Below are positions 43,050 through 53,350 of a stretch of DNA of 64,000 nucleotides, piece by piece (the stretch's first letter is position 1; each line of letters begins with the position of its first letter). The stretch comes from Ochotona curzoniae. Lineage: Eukaryota; Chordata; Mammalia; Lagomorpha; Ochotonidae. The translations under genes and the position numbers were made by a program. A model generated the notes under the pieces. It searched no databases, had not been told where the DNA came from, and worked only from the letters and a program-made list of their open reading frames with translations. The stretch lies in contig NW_024465777.1 in the NCBI RefSeq assembly GCF_017591425.1, forward strand, positions 5,394,001 through 5,458,000, in the 5' to 3' direction.

Positions 43050-43315
43050 AAGTAGTAAGTGGTTAGCTAAGTGGTGAAGATATCCAGTAATGGGAGCCCC
43101 TGGGTTTGATGCCCAGCCCTGGCTCCTGACTCCACCTTCCTGCCAAGGCAGCCCCTGGGAGGCATAAGTGATGACCCAAGTATTTGGGTTCTTGCTGTGC
43201 CCAAATTGCACTGAATTCCTAGCTCCTGGCTCTGGTTTCTACGTTGGCTGTTGGGGACATCTGTACAGTGAGCCAACACGTACAAATTCTCTGTCCTTCA
43301 AATTATTTTTAAATT
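43050..43315 (+). repeat. Old C-type SINE subfamily
   Basis: CCCTGGGTTTGATGCCCAGC, GGCTCCTGACTCCACCTTCC, GATGACCCAAGTATTTGGGT: the older lagomorph variant with a different head from the younger copies. Confidence 0.75.
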
Positions 43316-43317
43316 TT

Positions 43318-43627
43318 TGGGGCTTGCATTATGGCACATACATTAATCTGCTGCCACCTAGGAAGTCAGCATCCGACATGAATGCAGGTTTGAGTCCTGG
43401 CCGCTCCGTTTCCATTCCAGCTCCTTGCTGAGGCACCTCAGAAAGCAGCAGAGGATGGTCCAAGTACTTGGACTCTGGAGAGACCCGGAGACCCGGACGG
43501 AGCTCTAAGCTCTAGGCTTGGCCCAAACCTGGTTGTTGTAACAACTTGGGGAGTGAACCAGCAAATCTCTCTCTGTGTCTCCCTCTCTCTGTAACTACCT
43601 TTCGAATAAATCAATCTTTATTTAAAA
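43318..43627 (+). repeat. C-type SINE
   Basis: GGGGCTTGCATTATGGCACA head, GGGGAGTGAACCAGCAAATC, CTTTCGAATAAATCAATCTT. Confidence 0.87.
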
Positions 43628-43940
43628 AATCAGTTTTATTTATTGAAAGGCAGATATACAGAGAGAGGGAGAGAGACAGAGAGAGAACATCTATTCTCTG
43701 CTTTCATGTTTCTCCTCCCACGTGGAGAACCATGACTGAACCAGGTCCAAGCCAGACGCTTGAAACTTCATCTGTGAGTGGCAGGGGCCCGAGCAGTTGG
43801 GCCATCTTCTGCTGCTCTCCCAGATATATTAGCAGGGTACTGGATTGGCGGCAGAGCAGCTGGGACTCAAACTTGTACTCATATGGGATGCTGGCATCAC
43901 AGGTGGCAGCTTATCTCACTGTGCCATAATGCCGGCCCCT
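43628..43940 (-). repeat. C-type SINE
   Basis: TTTTATTTATTGAAAGGCAG to GTGCCATAATGCCGGCCCC. Joined tail-to-tail with the previous copy, giving an inverted pair. Confidence 0.88.
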
Positions 43941-43984
43941 ATCAATTTATTCTTATAATGTGTTGATTACCTGTAGGTACAAAG

Positions 43985-44090
43985 CATTGACCTCACATTG
44001 GCTTCATTATTCAGGGAAACAAACTTGCCTAGAGGGGTAGATAAGCTTGCCTGAGTTCACACAGCACATGGTGCAGCTGGACGCATGTTC
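43985..44090 (+). repeat. MIR fragment
   Basis: ACTTGCCTAGAGGGG, GCTTGCCTGAGTTCACACAG, CATGGTGCAGCTGGA. Confidence 0.55.
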
Positions 44091-44339
44091 TAGATAGTCA
44101 CAATTTCAAGTCTACGCCCTTCCCATATATCGCAATGTAAAAAACACAGAAACCTCCTAATTCCCCACTGCGGTGACCACTGTCTGCTCGATGCTGTTTC
44201 TGTGTGAAAAGCACCAAGAGGACAGAGCGAGCCCCCAGCCCCGTTAGGCAAGAGAGGCTGCTTGCCGCTTTGCGGTCACAGTTACAGGAACCCACAACAC
44301 CTCCCAGCACAGGTGGAGGAGTACAAAGGTTCCCAGCGC

Positions 44340-44347
44340 ATGCAAAT
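44340..44347 (+). promoter_or_regulatory. Octamer motif
   Basis: ATGCAAAT is a perfect POU-factor octamer, 25 bp downstream of an AGGTGG E-box-like element. Isolated motif. Confidence 0.25.
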
Positions 44348-44558
44348 GACTAATGTTGGAGGAGAAGGAAATTCAAATTACCCCAGTTTGATCATTACGC
44401 AGGGAAAACACGTATTGAATTATCACTCTGTACACCATAAATAATACGAACATGTACATGTTGATAGGCGACAAACACCCTCCCACATACTGAGTGCTTG
44501 GTAGTTCATGACACAAGACCACTTTGTCCAGCCATGGAGTGGCAGTCAGAGTTTTTGT

Positions 44559-44579
44559 GTGTGTGTGTGTGGGGGGGGT
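44559..44579 (+). repeat. (GT)n plus G8
   Basis: Short GT array ending in eight G. Confidence 0.9.
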
Positions 44580-44589
44580 AGATTTGTTT

Positions 44590-44900
44590 TGTTTTGATAT
44601 TTATTTATTCAAAAGGCAGAATTACAAAGAGATGAACACACACACTCACACACATCTTCCATGTGCTGGTTCACTCCCAAAATGACCTCAATGCCTGGTC
44701 CTAGGTTGGCCCAAAGCCTGGAGCTTCTTCTGGGTCTCCCATGTGGCTGCAGGGGCCAAAGTACCTGGGCCATCCCGTGTTGCTTTCTCAGCTGCATTAG
44801 CTGGATCAGTAGCGGAACAGTCAGGATTTGACCTAGTGTCTGTATGGGATGCCAGCACTACAGGCAGTAGCTTAACCCAATACACTACAATGCCAGCCCT
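44590..44900 (-). repeat. C-type SINE
   Basis: ATATTTATTTATTCAAAAGG, ACACACACTCACACACATC variation, ACACTACAATGCCAGCCC. Confidence 0.87.
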
Positions 44901-44914
44901 TCAAGTCCACACTT

Positions 44915-45213
44915 AAAAATATATTTATTTGAAAGCCATGGTGATAGAGGATGGAGGGGGAGAGACAGAGAGACATCTTCCATTCATTGGGTCATTCCCC
45001 AAATGCTCACATCTGGGCTGAGCCAGGCTGAAGGCAGGAGCCAGGAGCTCCACCCAGCTCTCCATCTGGGTCCACCATTATCTGCTGCCTTCCAGGCACC
45101 TCAGTAGGAAGCTGGGTGGGACATGGTGTAGCTGGGACTTGACCCCAGGACTCTAGGGTGGGATGCAAGCATTGCAAGTGGCAGCTTACCCGGCTGTACC
45201 ACGCAGCCACTCC
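44915..45213 (-). repeat. C-type SINE
   Basis: ATATATTTATTTGAAAGCCA to GGCTGTACCACGCAGCCACT. Confidence 0.85.
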
Positions 45214-45246
45214 AGATGGCTTCACTTATGCCCTAGAGATGAACCT

Positions 45247-45450
45247 GCAGGGTAGATCTTGTGGCATAGAGGGTTAAGCCACCCATGTGTCCCATAAGAG
45301 TTCCTGGGACTGAGTTCTGCTTCCACTGTTGATCCCACTGCACACCTGGGAGGCAGCCGATGATGGTTCAAGTACTTGGAGCCTTGCCACCCACATGGGT
45401 GATCCCGGCTGAAGTTCCTGGCTCCTGGCTTTGAGATTTTCTTTCTCCAT
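45247..45450 (+). repeat. C-type SINE, 3' truncated
   Basis: GTGGCATAGAGGGTTAAGCC head, GATGGTTCAAGTACTTGGAG, TTCCTGGCTCCTGGCTTTGA. Confidence 0.75.
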
Positions 45451-47224
45451 TTTAGTTGGTTTCTAAGGTGCCAAGGGGTGGGGGGAGGTGACAGGGTTAA
45501 GGCTGCCAAGAGCTGATGTGGCACCTCTAAGCCTCTTGGAATTCTGCATCCCCTTACCGTGCTCTACCCTCTCAGAACAGCTCCAAACCAGGGCACTCCA
45601 AGGGACCCAGGGGGTACTGCTTCCTGCCTTGGCCTCCTCCACCTGCTCCTCAGGGCCGAGGCTTCCACAGGCAGCCTACAATGGGTGGCAGCTTGGTGCC
45701 TGCCCTTTAGAGCTTCCACGTTTACCTTGGAGGAGACGGGGGACGCAACCTTGCTGCCTGGGGCCTATGGAGAGATGGCAGCACAAGGCAGCAGCTCTCA
45801 AGACGCAGACTGGCTTTTTATAATCCTGATTGGATTCCCTCCACCCACTGCAGGCAGCCAGACCTGCTCACAGCTTCCATTTCCGGCGCATTGCTTTCCC
45901 AGCTCCTCCAGCTTGGCTCTGCTGCGGCACTGCCTGCTGGCAAGAGAGTGTGGTTCCAGCCAGGGCTTGATTCGAAGCATGTCAGGCCACAGTGGGAACC
46001 AGGGCCTTGCCGGGCTCAGGGACACCAGCCACCCACTTCCCTTGGGGACTGGGAGTTTCACCACTCAGCCCAATTAACAAGAATGCCGACCAGTTATGGA
46101 ACGCTTGTTGCATGCCTGGGCTTGTGCAAGAAGCACTCTGCGTGCACAGCCTGTTTGCAATCCCAGCGTCCTTGGCGTGCCCTGTGCTGTCTGGAATCCT
46201 GTTTGCTTGTTTTCTAAGGCTGACTGCTTTGGGGTGATGGGGGCACCATAGGACCAGTAAAGTCTACGTGCGTGAAGCCATAGTCATGCCTCCTGTCCCT
46301 TACAATGGGCTCTCAGATCTCAGAACTGGATCAAGCTCCCTCCAAATCCTTAGGATGCCAATGCTGGTAGGAGTACAGTGGGTGAGCCTCCTCCTGGAAG
46401 GATTATTCATCACCTTCTTCTCAGGGCAGAAGGGATCTGACGGGTTTGAGCTGCCACCAGGCGCCAGCCACCGTTTCCAGGCAGCAGCCTGCTGCTGGCA
46501 GGTGGATGATTTGCTGACAATTGATAACTGCAAGGTCCTCCTTGGCGAGAAGGAGCCCCTATTATCGGCCCTGTCTTTGCCGCCTGGCCCTGCCCTGATA
46601 GGGCTACTGGGGAGTCATGGAGCAAGCTTCAGAGGCTGTCTGACACCCCTGGGTGGGGTCCCACCCCAAGTGTCCTCTGCAGGTGCTCACTGGCCTGGGC
46701 AGAATGACATGGGGGAGCATGTGCCTTATGCCCACGCCTCTAAGCCTGTCCAATGCCCCTTACCCAGACCTGCCACTCCCCAGCATTCCATCCGGGCTCT
46801 TTCTTTGCCCTTGTCCACTGAGCCGAGCCAATTGCCACTTATCAGGAGTTAATATTTGTGTCTTACTCCACCCTCCTTTCATACAGAGAGTGCCCTGCTC
46901 ATAGTTCTGTCCCTGGAGGGGACTCACCAGGGTCCTGGGCTGTCACAGAGTGCTCCATTTCCAGCTGATGTCCTCTGAGCAGACTGCCTTACCTGTGGAA
47001 TGGTCCAACTGCAGGTAGCCCTCCATGAGACCCCATGAAGGGGGCAAAAAGAGAAGCCAGATCAACAGTGTCAGGTGCCATGGGAGCCAGAGCTAGGGGT
47101 CACGTCCTTCACTTGTGCCTTTTGGACCCTTCTGGCCCATTCATGCCCGTACGGCTTGTGTCCCCTGTGGAATTATAGTCAAGCTTGTCTATTAACTTCC
47201 AGCTTAAGCCATGTGGCCTTGGGT
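45451..47224. other. Intergenic, no gene seen
   Basis: About 1.8 kb of unique DNA. Frames of 172 residues (45559-46077) and 194 residues (46268-46852) have no recognisable domain and no clear codon bias. Confidence 0.5.
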
Positions 47225-47520
47225 GGGTGTTTAACCCGGCAATAAGATGTGTGTTGAGATGCTCACAACCCACATCAAAGTGCGGGGGTTTGATGCCCTG
47301 CTCTGGTTCCTCGTCACAACTTTTGCTCATGTGGACCCGTGGAGGCTGTCGCTGCCTTCTGGTGATCCACGTGGGAGACCTGGCCTGAGTTACTGGCTCC
47401 CAGCCTCAGCTCCAGCTGAGCCCCTGTTGGGGAGCGAACAAGTGGTTAGGAGCTCTCTCTTGCTCTCTCCCTCTCTCTCTCCGGCTCCCTGCCTCTCAGA
47501 AGCAAGAGAAACAAAAAAGC
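47225..47520 (+). repeat. Old C-type SINE subfamily
   Basis: GGGGGTTTGATGCCCTGCTC, CCACGTGGGAGACCTGGCCT, GGGGAGCGAACAAGTGG. Same older subfamily as 43050. Confidence 0.72.
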
Positions 47521-48089
47521 TTCCCATGGCCAGGGACCCAGTGAAACACAGTGGCTTTTTCCCCAAGTGAGCATGGCTTGACCCCACAGGCCTACCAGTT
47601 CTCACTGCTGCACTCCTGTCTGGGCTCGCAGTCTTCCTTGACCCCGGCTGTGTCTGACCCAGCTGCTGTGTCCACAGGGTTGAACCAACTGAAGTGGCAG
47701 CATGGCTTCTTGGTGGCCTGACCCAGTTGCTCGGGGCACCAGCCCTACTGGTATCCTTCCTGGCTACCTAATAAAGATGGGAGAAGTTTTTGTGTGTGGA
47801 GATCTGTCTCCAAGATCTAAAGAGACCCACGAAACTGTGGCTCTTTCCATGTGTGGGATATGAGTTGTGGAATAACTTGTGTGTGCTCTGTACTAAGCCG
47901 CGGAGTGGGACCACACAGGAAGACCACTAATCTTTACCTAATTTGTCTTCCACTCTCCAGAAGATGTGGTGCTTCCCACTGCCTGCTCATGCCCAGGAAG
48001 TATAACATCATCAAGATGGTAGGCCAATGTGATGTTCCATGGTATACAAAGCCACCAAGGTCCTGACAGACTAGAGAATTAAACAAAGG
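47521..48089. other. Intergenic, no gene seen
   Basis: Unique-looking DNA without recognised features. Confidence 0.45.
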
Positions 48090-48428
48090 AGCCAGCACAA
48101 TGGTTCAATTCACTAATCCTCCCCTCGCCAGCACCAACATCCCTTAAGGGTGCCACTTCATACCCCAAATGCTCCACTTCCCATCCAGCTCCCTGCTTGT
48201 GACTTGGGAAAGCAGTAGAGGATCGTCCAAAGCCTTGGGAACCTATAACCACATGGGAGACCCAGAAGAAGCTCCTGTCTCCTGGCTTCAGATTGGATCA
48301 GCTCTGGTCATTGGGGACACTGGGGGAGTGTCCAGTGGATGGAAGATCTTTTGCTCTGTCTCCCCTTCTCTCTGTAAAATCTGACTTTCCAAAAAAATAC
48401 GTAAATCTTAAAAAAAAAAAAAAAAAAG
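48090..48428 (+). repeat. C-type SINE
   Basis: GGAGCCAGCACAATGGTTCA head, CTGCTTGTGACTTGGGAAAG, T/A-rich tail with A18. Confidence 0.9.
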
Positions 48429-48431
48429 GTA

Positions 48432-48762
48432 GGGCCTAGCACAGTAGCCTAGCAGCTAAAATCCTCACCTTGAACGTTCTGGAATCCCATGTGGGCGCTG
48501 GTTCTAATCCCTGCAGCCCCACTTCCCATCCAGCTCCCTGCCTGTGGCCTGGGAAAGCAGTCGTGGACAGCCCAAAGCCTTGGGACCCTGCACCCATGTG
48601 GGAGACCCAGAAGAGGCTCCTGGCTCCTGGCTTTGGATTGGCTCAGCTTTGGCCACTGAAGCCACTTGGAGAATGAATCAAGATCTTCCTCTCTGTCTCT
48701 CCTCCTCTCTGTATATCTGCCTTTCCAATAAAAATAAATAAATCTTAAAAGAGAGAGAGAGA
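48432..48762 (+). repeat. C-type SINE, young full-length copy
   Basis: GGGCCTAGCACAGTAGCCTA head, GGTTCTAATCCCTG, AATAAAAATAAATAAATCTT tail followed by a short GA run. Inserted immediately after the A-tail of the previous copy. Confidence 0.93.
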
Positions 48763-48999
48763 CAAAGCCTTGCAGGTAGATGGTGGTGATGGTTGCAAAA
48801 TTTGAATGTATCTAACGCCACTCCCCTACCCAGTGACAAATAGTTAAAAGAGGGGAAAAAAGACCACCCTGCTACATATATTTAAAAAAAAAAAGGTAAA
48901 CGAAGCCCCTAGGGGACCTAGTGAAAGTACTATTGTGGTAATATAATGTGGTGATTCTAATAATAATATTCAGTGAAGGACAGGGAGACGGAGGTGTGT

Positions 49000-49121
49000 G
49001 TTTGAACCAGTGGTTTAGGAGCCTTGCATCCCATGTTGAAGGGCCTAGGTTTGATGCCCAGCTCCTGCTCCGGCTCCAGCTCTGGCTCTTGTTAATGCAG
49101 ACTGGGCGACAGCAGTGATGA
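49000..49121 (+). repeat. Old C-type SINE fragment
   Basis: CCAGTGGTTTAGGAGCCTTG, GGTTTGATGCCCAGCTCCTG; cut at 49134 by the next insertion. Confidence 0.65.
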
Positions 49122-49134
49122 AAAAGGCAAATGG

Positions 49135-49480
49135 GCCCAGCACAGTGGCCTAACAGCTAAAGTCCTCTCCTTGAACACACCAGGATCCCATATGGGTGCC
49201 AGTTCTAATCCTGCAGCCCCACTTCCCATCCAGCTCCCTGCTTGTGGCCTGGGAAAGCAGTCGAGAATGGCCCAAAGCCTTGGGACTAGGCACCCATGTG
49301 GGAGACCTGGAGGAAGTTCCTGGCTCCTGGCTTTGGATCAACACAGCACTTGGGGAGTGAATAATTGGATGAAAGATCTTTCTGTCTCTCCTCCTCTTCT
49401 CTCTGTATATCTGACTTTGCAATAAAAAAAAATAAATCTTTTTAAAAAGTGTGATTAAGAAACTTTAAACAAAACAAAAC
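49135..49480 (+). repeat. C-type SINE with intact target-site duplication
   Basis: GCCCAGCACAGTGGCCTAAC head to an A-rich tail (AACAAAACAAAACAAAAC). Flanked by the 13-bp direct repeat AAAAGGCAAATGG at 49122-49134 and 49481-49493. Confidence 0.95.
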
Positions 49481-49727
49481 AAAAGGCAAATGGCCTTTGC
49501 TCTGTCCTTCCCAAAGGAGTTGGAAGGAAGGTCTTCAACTTGCATAGGGTAGAAGCTGTCCTGATATAGGTTCCAAGAAAGACCACATTCAGAGGAACCA
49601 CTCTGATGATGGGGCAGTCACCTGCTCAAGTCTCCAAGTCCGCCCATCATCTCCCAAAGGCAAGTGAATTGAATGAGCATATCCTAGGGAACACAGCCAA
49701 ACTATTAGATAAGAAATCATAGTGCAG

Positions 49728-49990
49728 GGCCTGGCCTGATAGCGCAGTGGTTAAGGTCCTTGCTTTGCACGTGCCGGGATCTCATATGGTCGCCGGTTCT
49801 AGTCCCGGCAACCCTGCTTCCCATCCAGTTCCCTGCTTGTGGCCCGGGAAGGCAGTTGAGGACGGCCCAAGGCCTTGGGACCCTGCACCCACGTGGGAGA
49901 CCCAGAGGAGCTCCTGGCTCCTGGCTTTGGATTGGCTCAGCTCCTGCCATTGCCATCACTTGGGAAGTGAACCATCAGATGAACCTCCTC
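49728..49990 (+). repeat. C-type SINE, 3' truncated
   Basis: GCCTGGCCTGATAGCGCAGT head, CGGTTCTAGTCCCGG B box; breaks after CTCTGTACATCCAC into an older SINE. Confidence 0.88.
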
Positions 49991-50004
49991 TCTGTACATC
50001 CACC

Positions 50005-50270
50005 TGTGGCTTGGGATGCCTGTAGCCCACATCAGAGGGCCTGGGTTTGAGCCCCAGCTCCACTGCCAGTCCCAGCTTCCTGCTAAAGCAGTGATCAGAG
50101 CTCAAGTAGTTAGGAACCTGCCACCCACCCAGGAGATCTGGCCTGAGACACAGGCTCTTGACTTCAAACCCACCTAGCTTGGCTGCTGTAGGTCCTTGGA
50201 GCATAAACCAGTGGATGGAAGATCCCTGTCTACTTGCCTCTCAAATAAAAAGAAATTTAATTTAAAAACT
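50005..50270 (+). repeat. Old C-type SINE subfamily
   Basis: GGGCCTGGGTTTGAGCCCCA, GTCCCAGCTTCCTGCTAAAG, CTCTCAAATAAAAAGAAATT. Confidence 0.75.
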
Positions 50271-50309
50271 GTACAAAGAGAAGTAATACCACAGAAACAA
50301 ACTATAAGG

Positions 50310-50690
50310 TAGTGTGTGGTTAATTTTATGCATTAGTGGCTGGACACAAGCAGCCAGATACTTGCTCAAGCTTTAGATGTTGCTGGGGAGGTGCCCTTCA
50401 GATAAGATTAACATTTAGAGGAATAAACTGGGAATATAGTTATTCAAACCCATGTTCAAAGGGAGGGCTAGGGAGGGCTGAAGCTGATTGGCTGAAGCTT
50501 TATAGGAGACAAGACTGACACCCCCACCCTAGTCCATGAAGGAGATCTGCCTGCTGATGGTCCCTGCCCCTGCACTTGACCTGCAGCCTCAGCTATACTG
50601 CTATTTCCTGCCTGCCCAGCCGAGTTGCAGGTTCTGGACTTGCCAACTACTACAATGTGCCAACTCCTTAAAGGAAATCTTGCACTCCCT
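50310..50690 (+). mobile_element. Ancient L1M 3' end
   Basis: GGTTAATTTTATGCATTAGT, GATAAGATTAACATTTAGAG, GGAGACAAGACTGACACCCC, GAAGGAGATCTGCCTGCTGA follow the order of a well-known old mammalian L1 3' UTR. Confidence 0.65.
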
Positions 50691-50886
50691 CTTGGTCCTT
50701 CTGCCGCCCTCTGTGTGCATGTATGTCCTGGTGGATGCCACACTGCCTACTGCAGGCAGCTTCAGGAGTTTCCACCTGGCTCTTCCTATTGTGACAGCCA
50801 AGGTCACAGCATCCACAGGGGACTGTCACCTCCAGGAGCCTCACTGGTTTCAGGATGCCTTCTATCTCTCACTGGAGAGTGACTGC

Positions 50887-50940
50887 TTCTTTTCTTTTCT
50901 TTTCTTTTCTTTTCTTTTCTTTTCTTTTCTTTTCTTTTCT
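50887..50940 (+). repeat. (TTTTC)n
   Basis: About eleven TTTTC pentamers, changing abruptly to TTTC. Confidence 0.96.
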
Positions 50941-50965
50941 TTCTTTCTTTCTTTCTTTCTTTTTT

Positions 50966-51045
<80 letters not shown>

Positions 51046-51047
51046 TT
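50941..51047 (+). repeat. (TTTC)n
   Basis: About 26 TTTC tetramers with one TTTTTTTC interruption; polypurine on the minus strand. Confidence 0.97.
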
Positions 51048-51180
51048 CTGTTGCAGACAGAAAAGTTTATTTGCGAAGGGACCAGGTGAGCAGGGAAGAG
51101 AGAAGGAAGGGGAAAGCACCTCTGGAAAGAAAGCCAAGAGGCGGGCGCCTCTCATAAGAGGAGGGAGAGAGGTACATCCT
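51048..51180 (-). pseudogene. Possible 3' end of a retrotransposed sequence
   Basis: On the minus strand AATAAA (51071-51066) is followed about 20 bp later by the A-rich (GAAA)n/(GAAAA)n array, the layout of a polyadenylated retrocopy with an expanded tail. The body is not recognised, so this is a structural guess. Confidence 0.3.
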
Positions 51181-51191
51181 TTTATCTTTCT

Positions 51192-51487
51192 TTTAAAGAT
51201 TTTTTTTTATTTGAAAGATTTACAGTGATAAGGAGAGACAGAAAGATCTTCCAACCACTCACTCCCCAGGTGGCTGCAACAGCTGGAGCTGAGCCAGTCT
51301 GAAGCCAGGAGCTTACTCTGGGTATCCCATGTGGGTGCCTAGTCCTAAGGCTTTGGGACATCCTCTACTGCTTTCCCAGGCCATAAGCAGAGAGCTGGAT
51401 CAGAAGTGGAGCACTGGGACATGAATTGTCACCCATATGGGATGCTGGCACTTGCAGAGGCAAGATTAGACTATTGAGCCCTATACT
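51192..51487 (-). repeat. C-type SINE
   Basis: AAAGATTTTTTTTTATTTGA, CCCATATGGGATGCTGGCAC. Confidence 0.86.
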
Positions 51488-51498
51488 TGCCTTCCCCC

Positions 51499-51531
51499 TC
51501 ACACACACACACACGCACACACACACACCTT
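51499..51531 (+). repeat. (CA)n microsatellite
   Basis: Sixteen CA units with one GC interruption. Confidence 0.93.
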
Positions 51532-51784
51532 ATTTTTATTTAAGAGGTAGAGTTACAGAGAGTCAAAGAGAGAAGGATCTTCTATCTGTGGGTCCCCTAA
51601 CAGCTGGAGCTGAGCCAAGAGCTCCATCTGCCACTTGCACCTGATTGGCAGAAGCACAAGTACTACTGCCTTCCCAGTGCAGCAGCAGGGAGCTGGATCA
51701 GAGGTGGAGCAGCCAGGACTCAAACTGGCAATTTGTGTGGAATGCTTGCGTTGCAGGCAGCAGCTGAACCCAGTGCTAGCCCCA
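51527..51784 (-). repeat. C-type SINE
   Basis: TTATTTAAGAGGTAGAGTTA to CCCAGTGCTAGCCCC. Confidence 0.83.
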
Positions 51785-51911
51785 GTTTCTGCTTATTCTA
51801 ACCTAGGAGCTTTGATGCTGTTGTGTGTTTCTTCGTTTCTGTTAGCCTAGACTGTATTTTAACAGTCTTTGGAAGTTGGGACAGTCTTCTTTTCCAGTGT
51901 ACAACTACCTT

Positions 51912-52118
51912 GGCAAAGCCAGAAGCCAGGAGCCTCCTCCAGGTCTCCCACATGGGTGCAGGATCCCAAGGCTTTGGACCATGCTCTGCTACTTTCCCAG
52001 GCCATAAGCAGGGAGCTAGATGGGAAGTGGAGCAGCTGGGACATGAACTAGCCCCTTCCCCCACATATGGTATGCCAGCACGTGTAGGCTAAGGATTAGC
52101 CAGTTGAGCTAATATGAA
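51912..52118 (-). repeat. C-type SINE lacking its tail part
   Basis: AGCCAGAAGCCAGGAGCCTC, CCATAAGCAGGGAGCTAGAT; no AAATAAAT-type tail. Confidence 0.85.
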
Positions 52119-52124
52119 AATTGG

Positions 52125-52265
52125 GACACAGGTCCAGTACTTGTGTTTCTACACCCACATGAGTGACCTGCATGGAGTTCTGGGCTTCTGACTTCTGCTT
52201 ATCTATTGTGGCCATTTGGGAAGTGAACCAATAAATGGAGGCTCTCTCTCTCAGTCTTATTCTAA
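52125..52265 (+). repeat. C-type SINE 3' half
   Basis: CACCCACATGAGTGACCTGC, GAAGTGAACCAATAAATGGA. Confidence 0.7.
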
Positions 52266-52374
52266 AGGCAAACAGGCAGGCAGAGAGAAGGAGAGAGAGG
52301 AGGGCTTAATAGTGAGCATCTCTGGAAATTATGACCCAGAGATTATGACCATCTTCAGGAGTTCTTATAAGAAA

Positions 52375-52698
52375 CTAGCATCTAGGGTATAGCAGGTTAA
52401 GTCTCTGCCTTGTGATGCCAGCATCCCATGTGGGTGGCAGTTCAAGTTCCAACTGCTCCACTCCCATTTAGATCCAGTTCCCTGCTAATGTGCCCAGGAA
52501 AGCAGCAGAAGATGATGCAAGTGTTTTGGGCCCCTGCACCCAGGTAGGAGAACTGGAGGAGGTTCCTGGCTCCTGGCCTTGACCTGGTCCAGCCCATCCA
52601 TTTGAGGATTCAACTGGTAGATGGAAGATTCTCTCCCTCTGTGTCTCTCTCCCCATCTTCTGTAACTCTGACAATAAATAAAAACTTTAAAAAAATAA
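52375..52698 (+). repeat. C-type SINE
   Basis: GGGTATAGCAGGTTAAGTCT, CATCCCATGTGGGTGGCAGT, AATAAATAAAAACTTTAAA tail. Confidence 0.88.
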
Positions 52699-53057
52699 TC
52701 TGTGTCTGTCTGACATCCTGCCTGCCCCTGTCTTCACTGTCAAAGGTTAACTCTCACTCCCACATATGGTAGCAAGGCCTTTTAAGTCTTTTGATGTGGA
52801 GCTTGTTTTTCCCAAGCTGAGACTTAAATCCCTGCCCCTGTAAGGATTTGCTAAGAACTGACCCCCCAGTGTTTGGAAGATGTAGTAGAAACAGGTCTAA
52901 AGAAGAAAGCAAACACCCTCTGGGAGGCACTTGCTCCACAGAACATCACTGCACAGACTTGGAGAAAAAGGAAGCCACTCTTCCCTGGCAAGAGGCTAGG
53001 AGCTCCTTCTGTGCCTGGAGGAACTTGGGAGGAGCTGTGGGACACAAACTCTCGGGG

Positions 53058-53350
53058 CCAGCATGCTGGTGCCCCTGGTTGGGCTGTCACCTGTGATACC
53101 AGCATCTTATATAAATATTGGTCTATGTCCTGCCCATTTCCTGCTAACACACCTGGGAAAGGAGCAGGAGAAGGTCCATGTCCTTGGACCCCTGCACCCA
53201 GGTGGGAGACCCAGAAGAAGCTCCTGGCTTCTGGCTTTGGATTGGCTCAGTCTTAGCAGTTGTAACCATTTGGGGAGTGACCCACCAGATAAAAGCTTGC
53301 TCTCTCTCACTCAAATTCTTTCAAATAAATAAATCTAAAACAAAACAAAA
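53058..53350 (+). repeat. C-type SINE
   Basis: GTGATACCAGCATCTTATAT, GGGGAGTGACCCACCAGATA, CTTTCAAATAAATAAATCTA. Confidence 0.85.

Larger units (their letters stand above)
44095..44588. other. Intergenic, no gene seen
   Basis: AT-moderate unique DNA ending in a (GT)n/G-run at 44559-44579. Confidence 0.5.

Noticed and set aside
46268..46852. 194-residue plus-strand frame
   Set aside because: No known domain, no splice context, composition not coding-like.
50536..51228. 230-residue plus-strand frame
   Set aside because: Runs through the (TTTTC)n/(TTTC)n array, giving poly Phe/Ser/Leu; not a gene.
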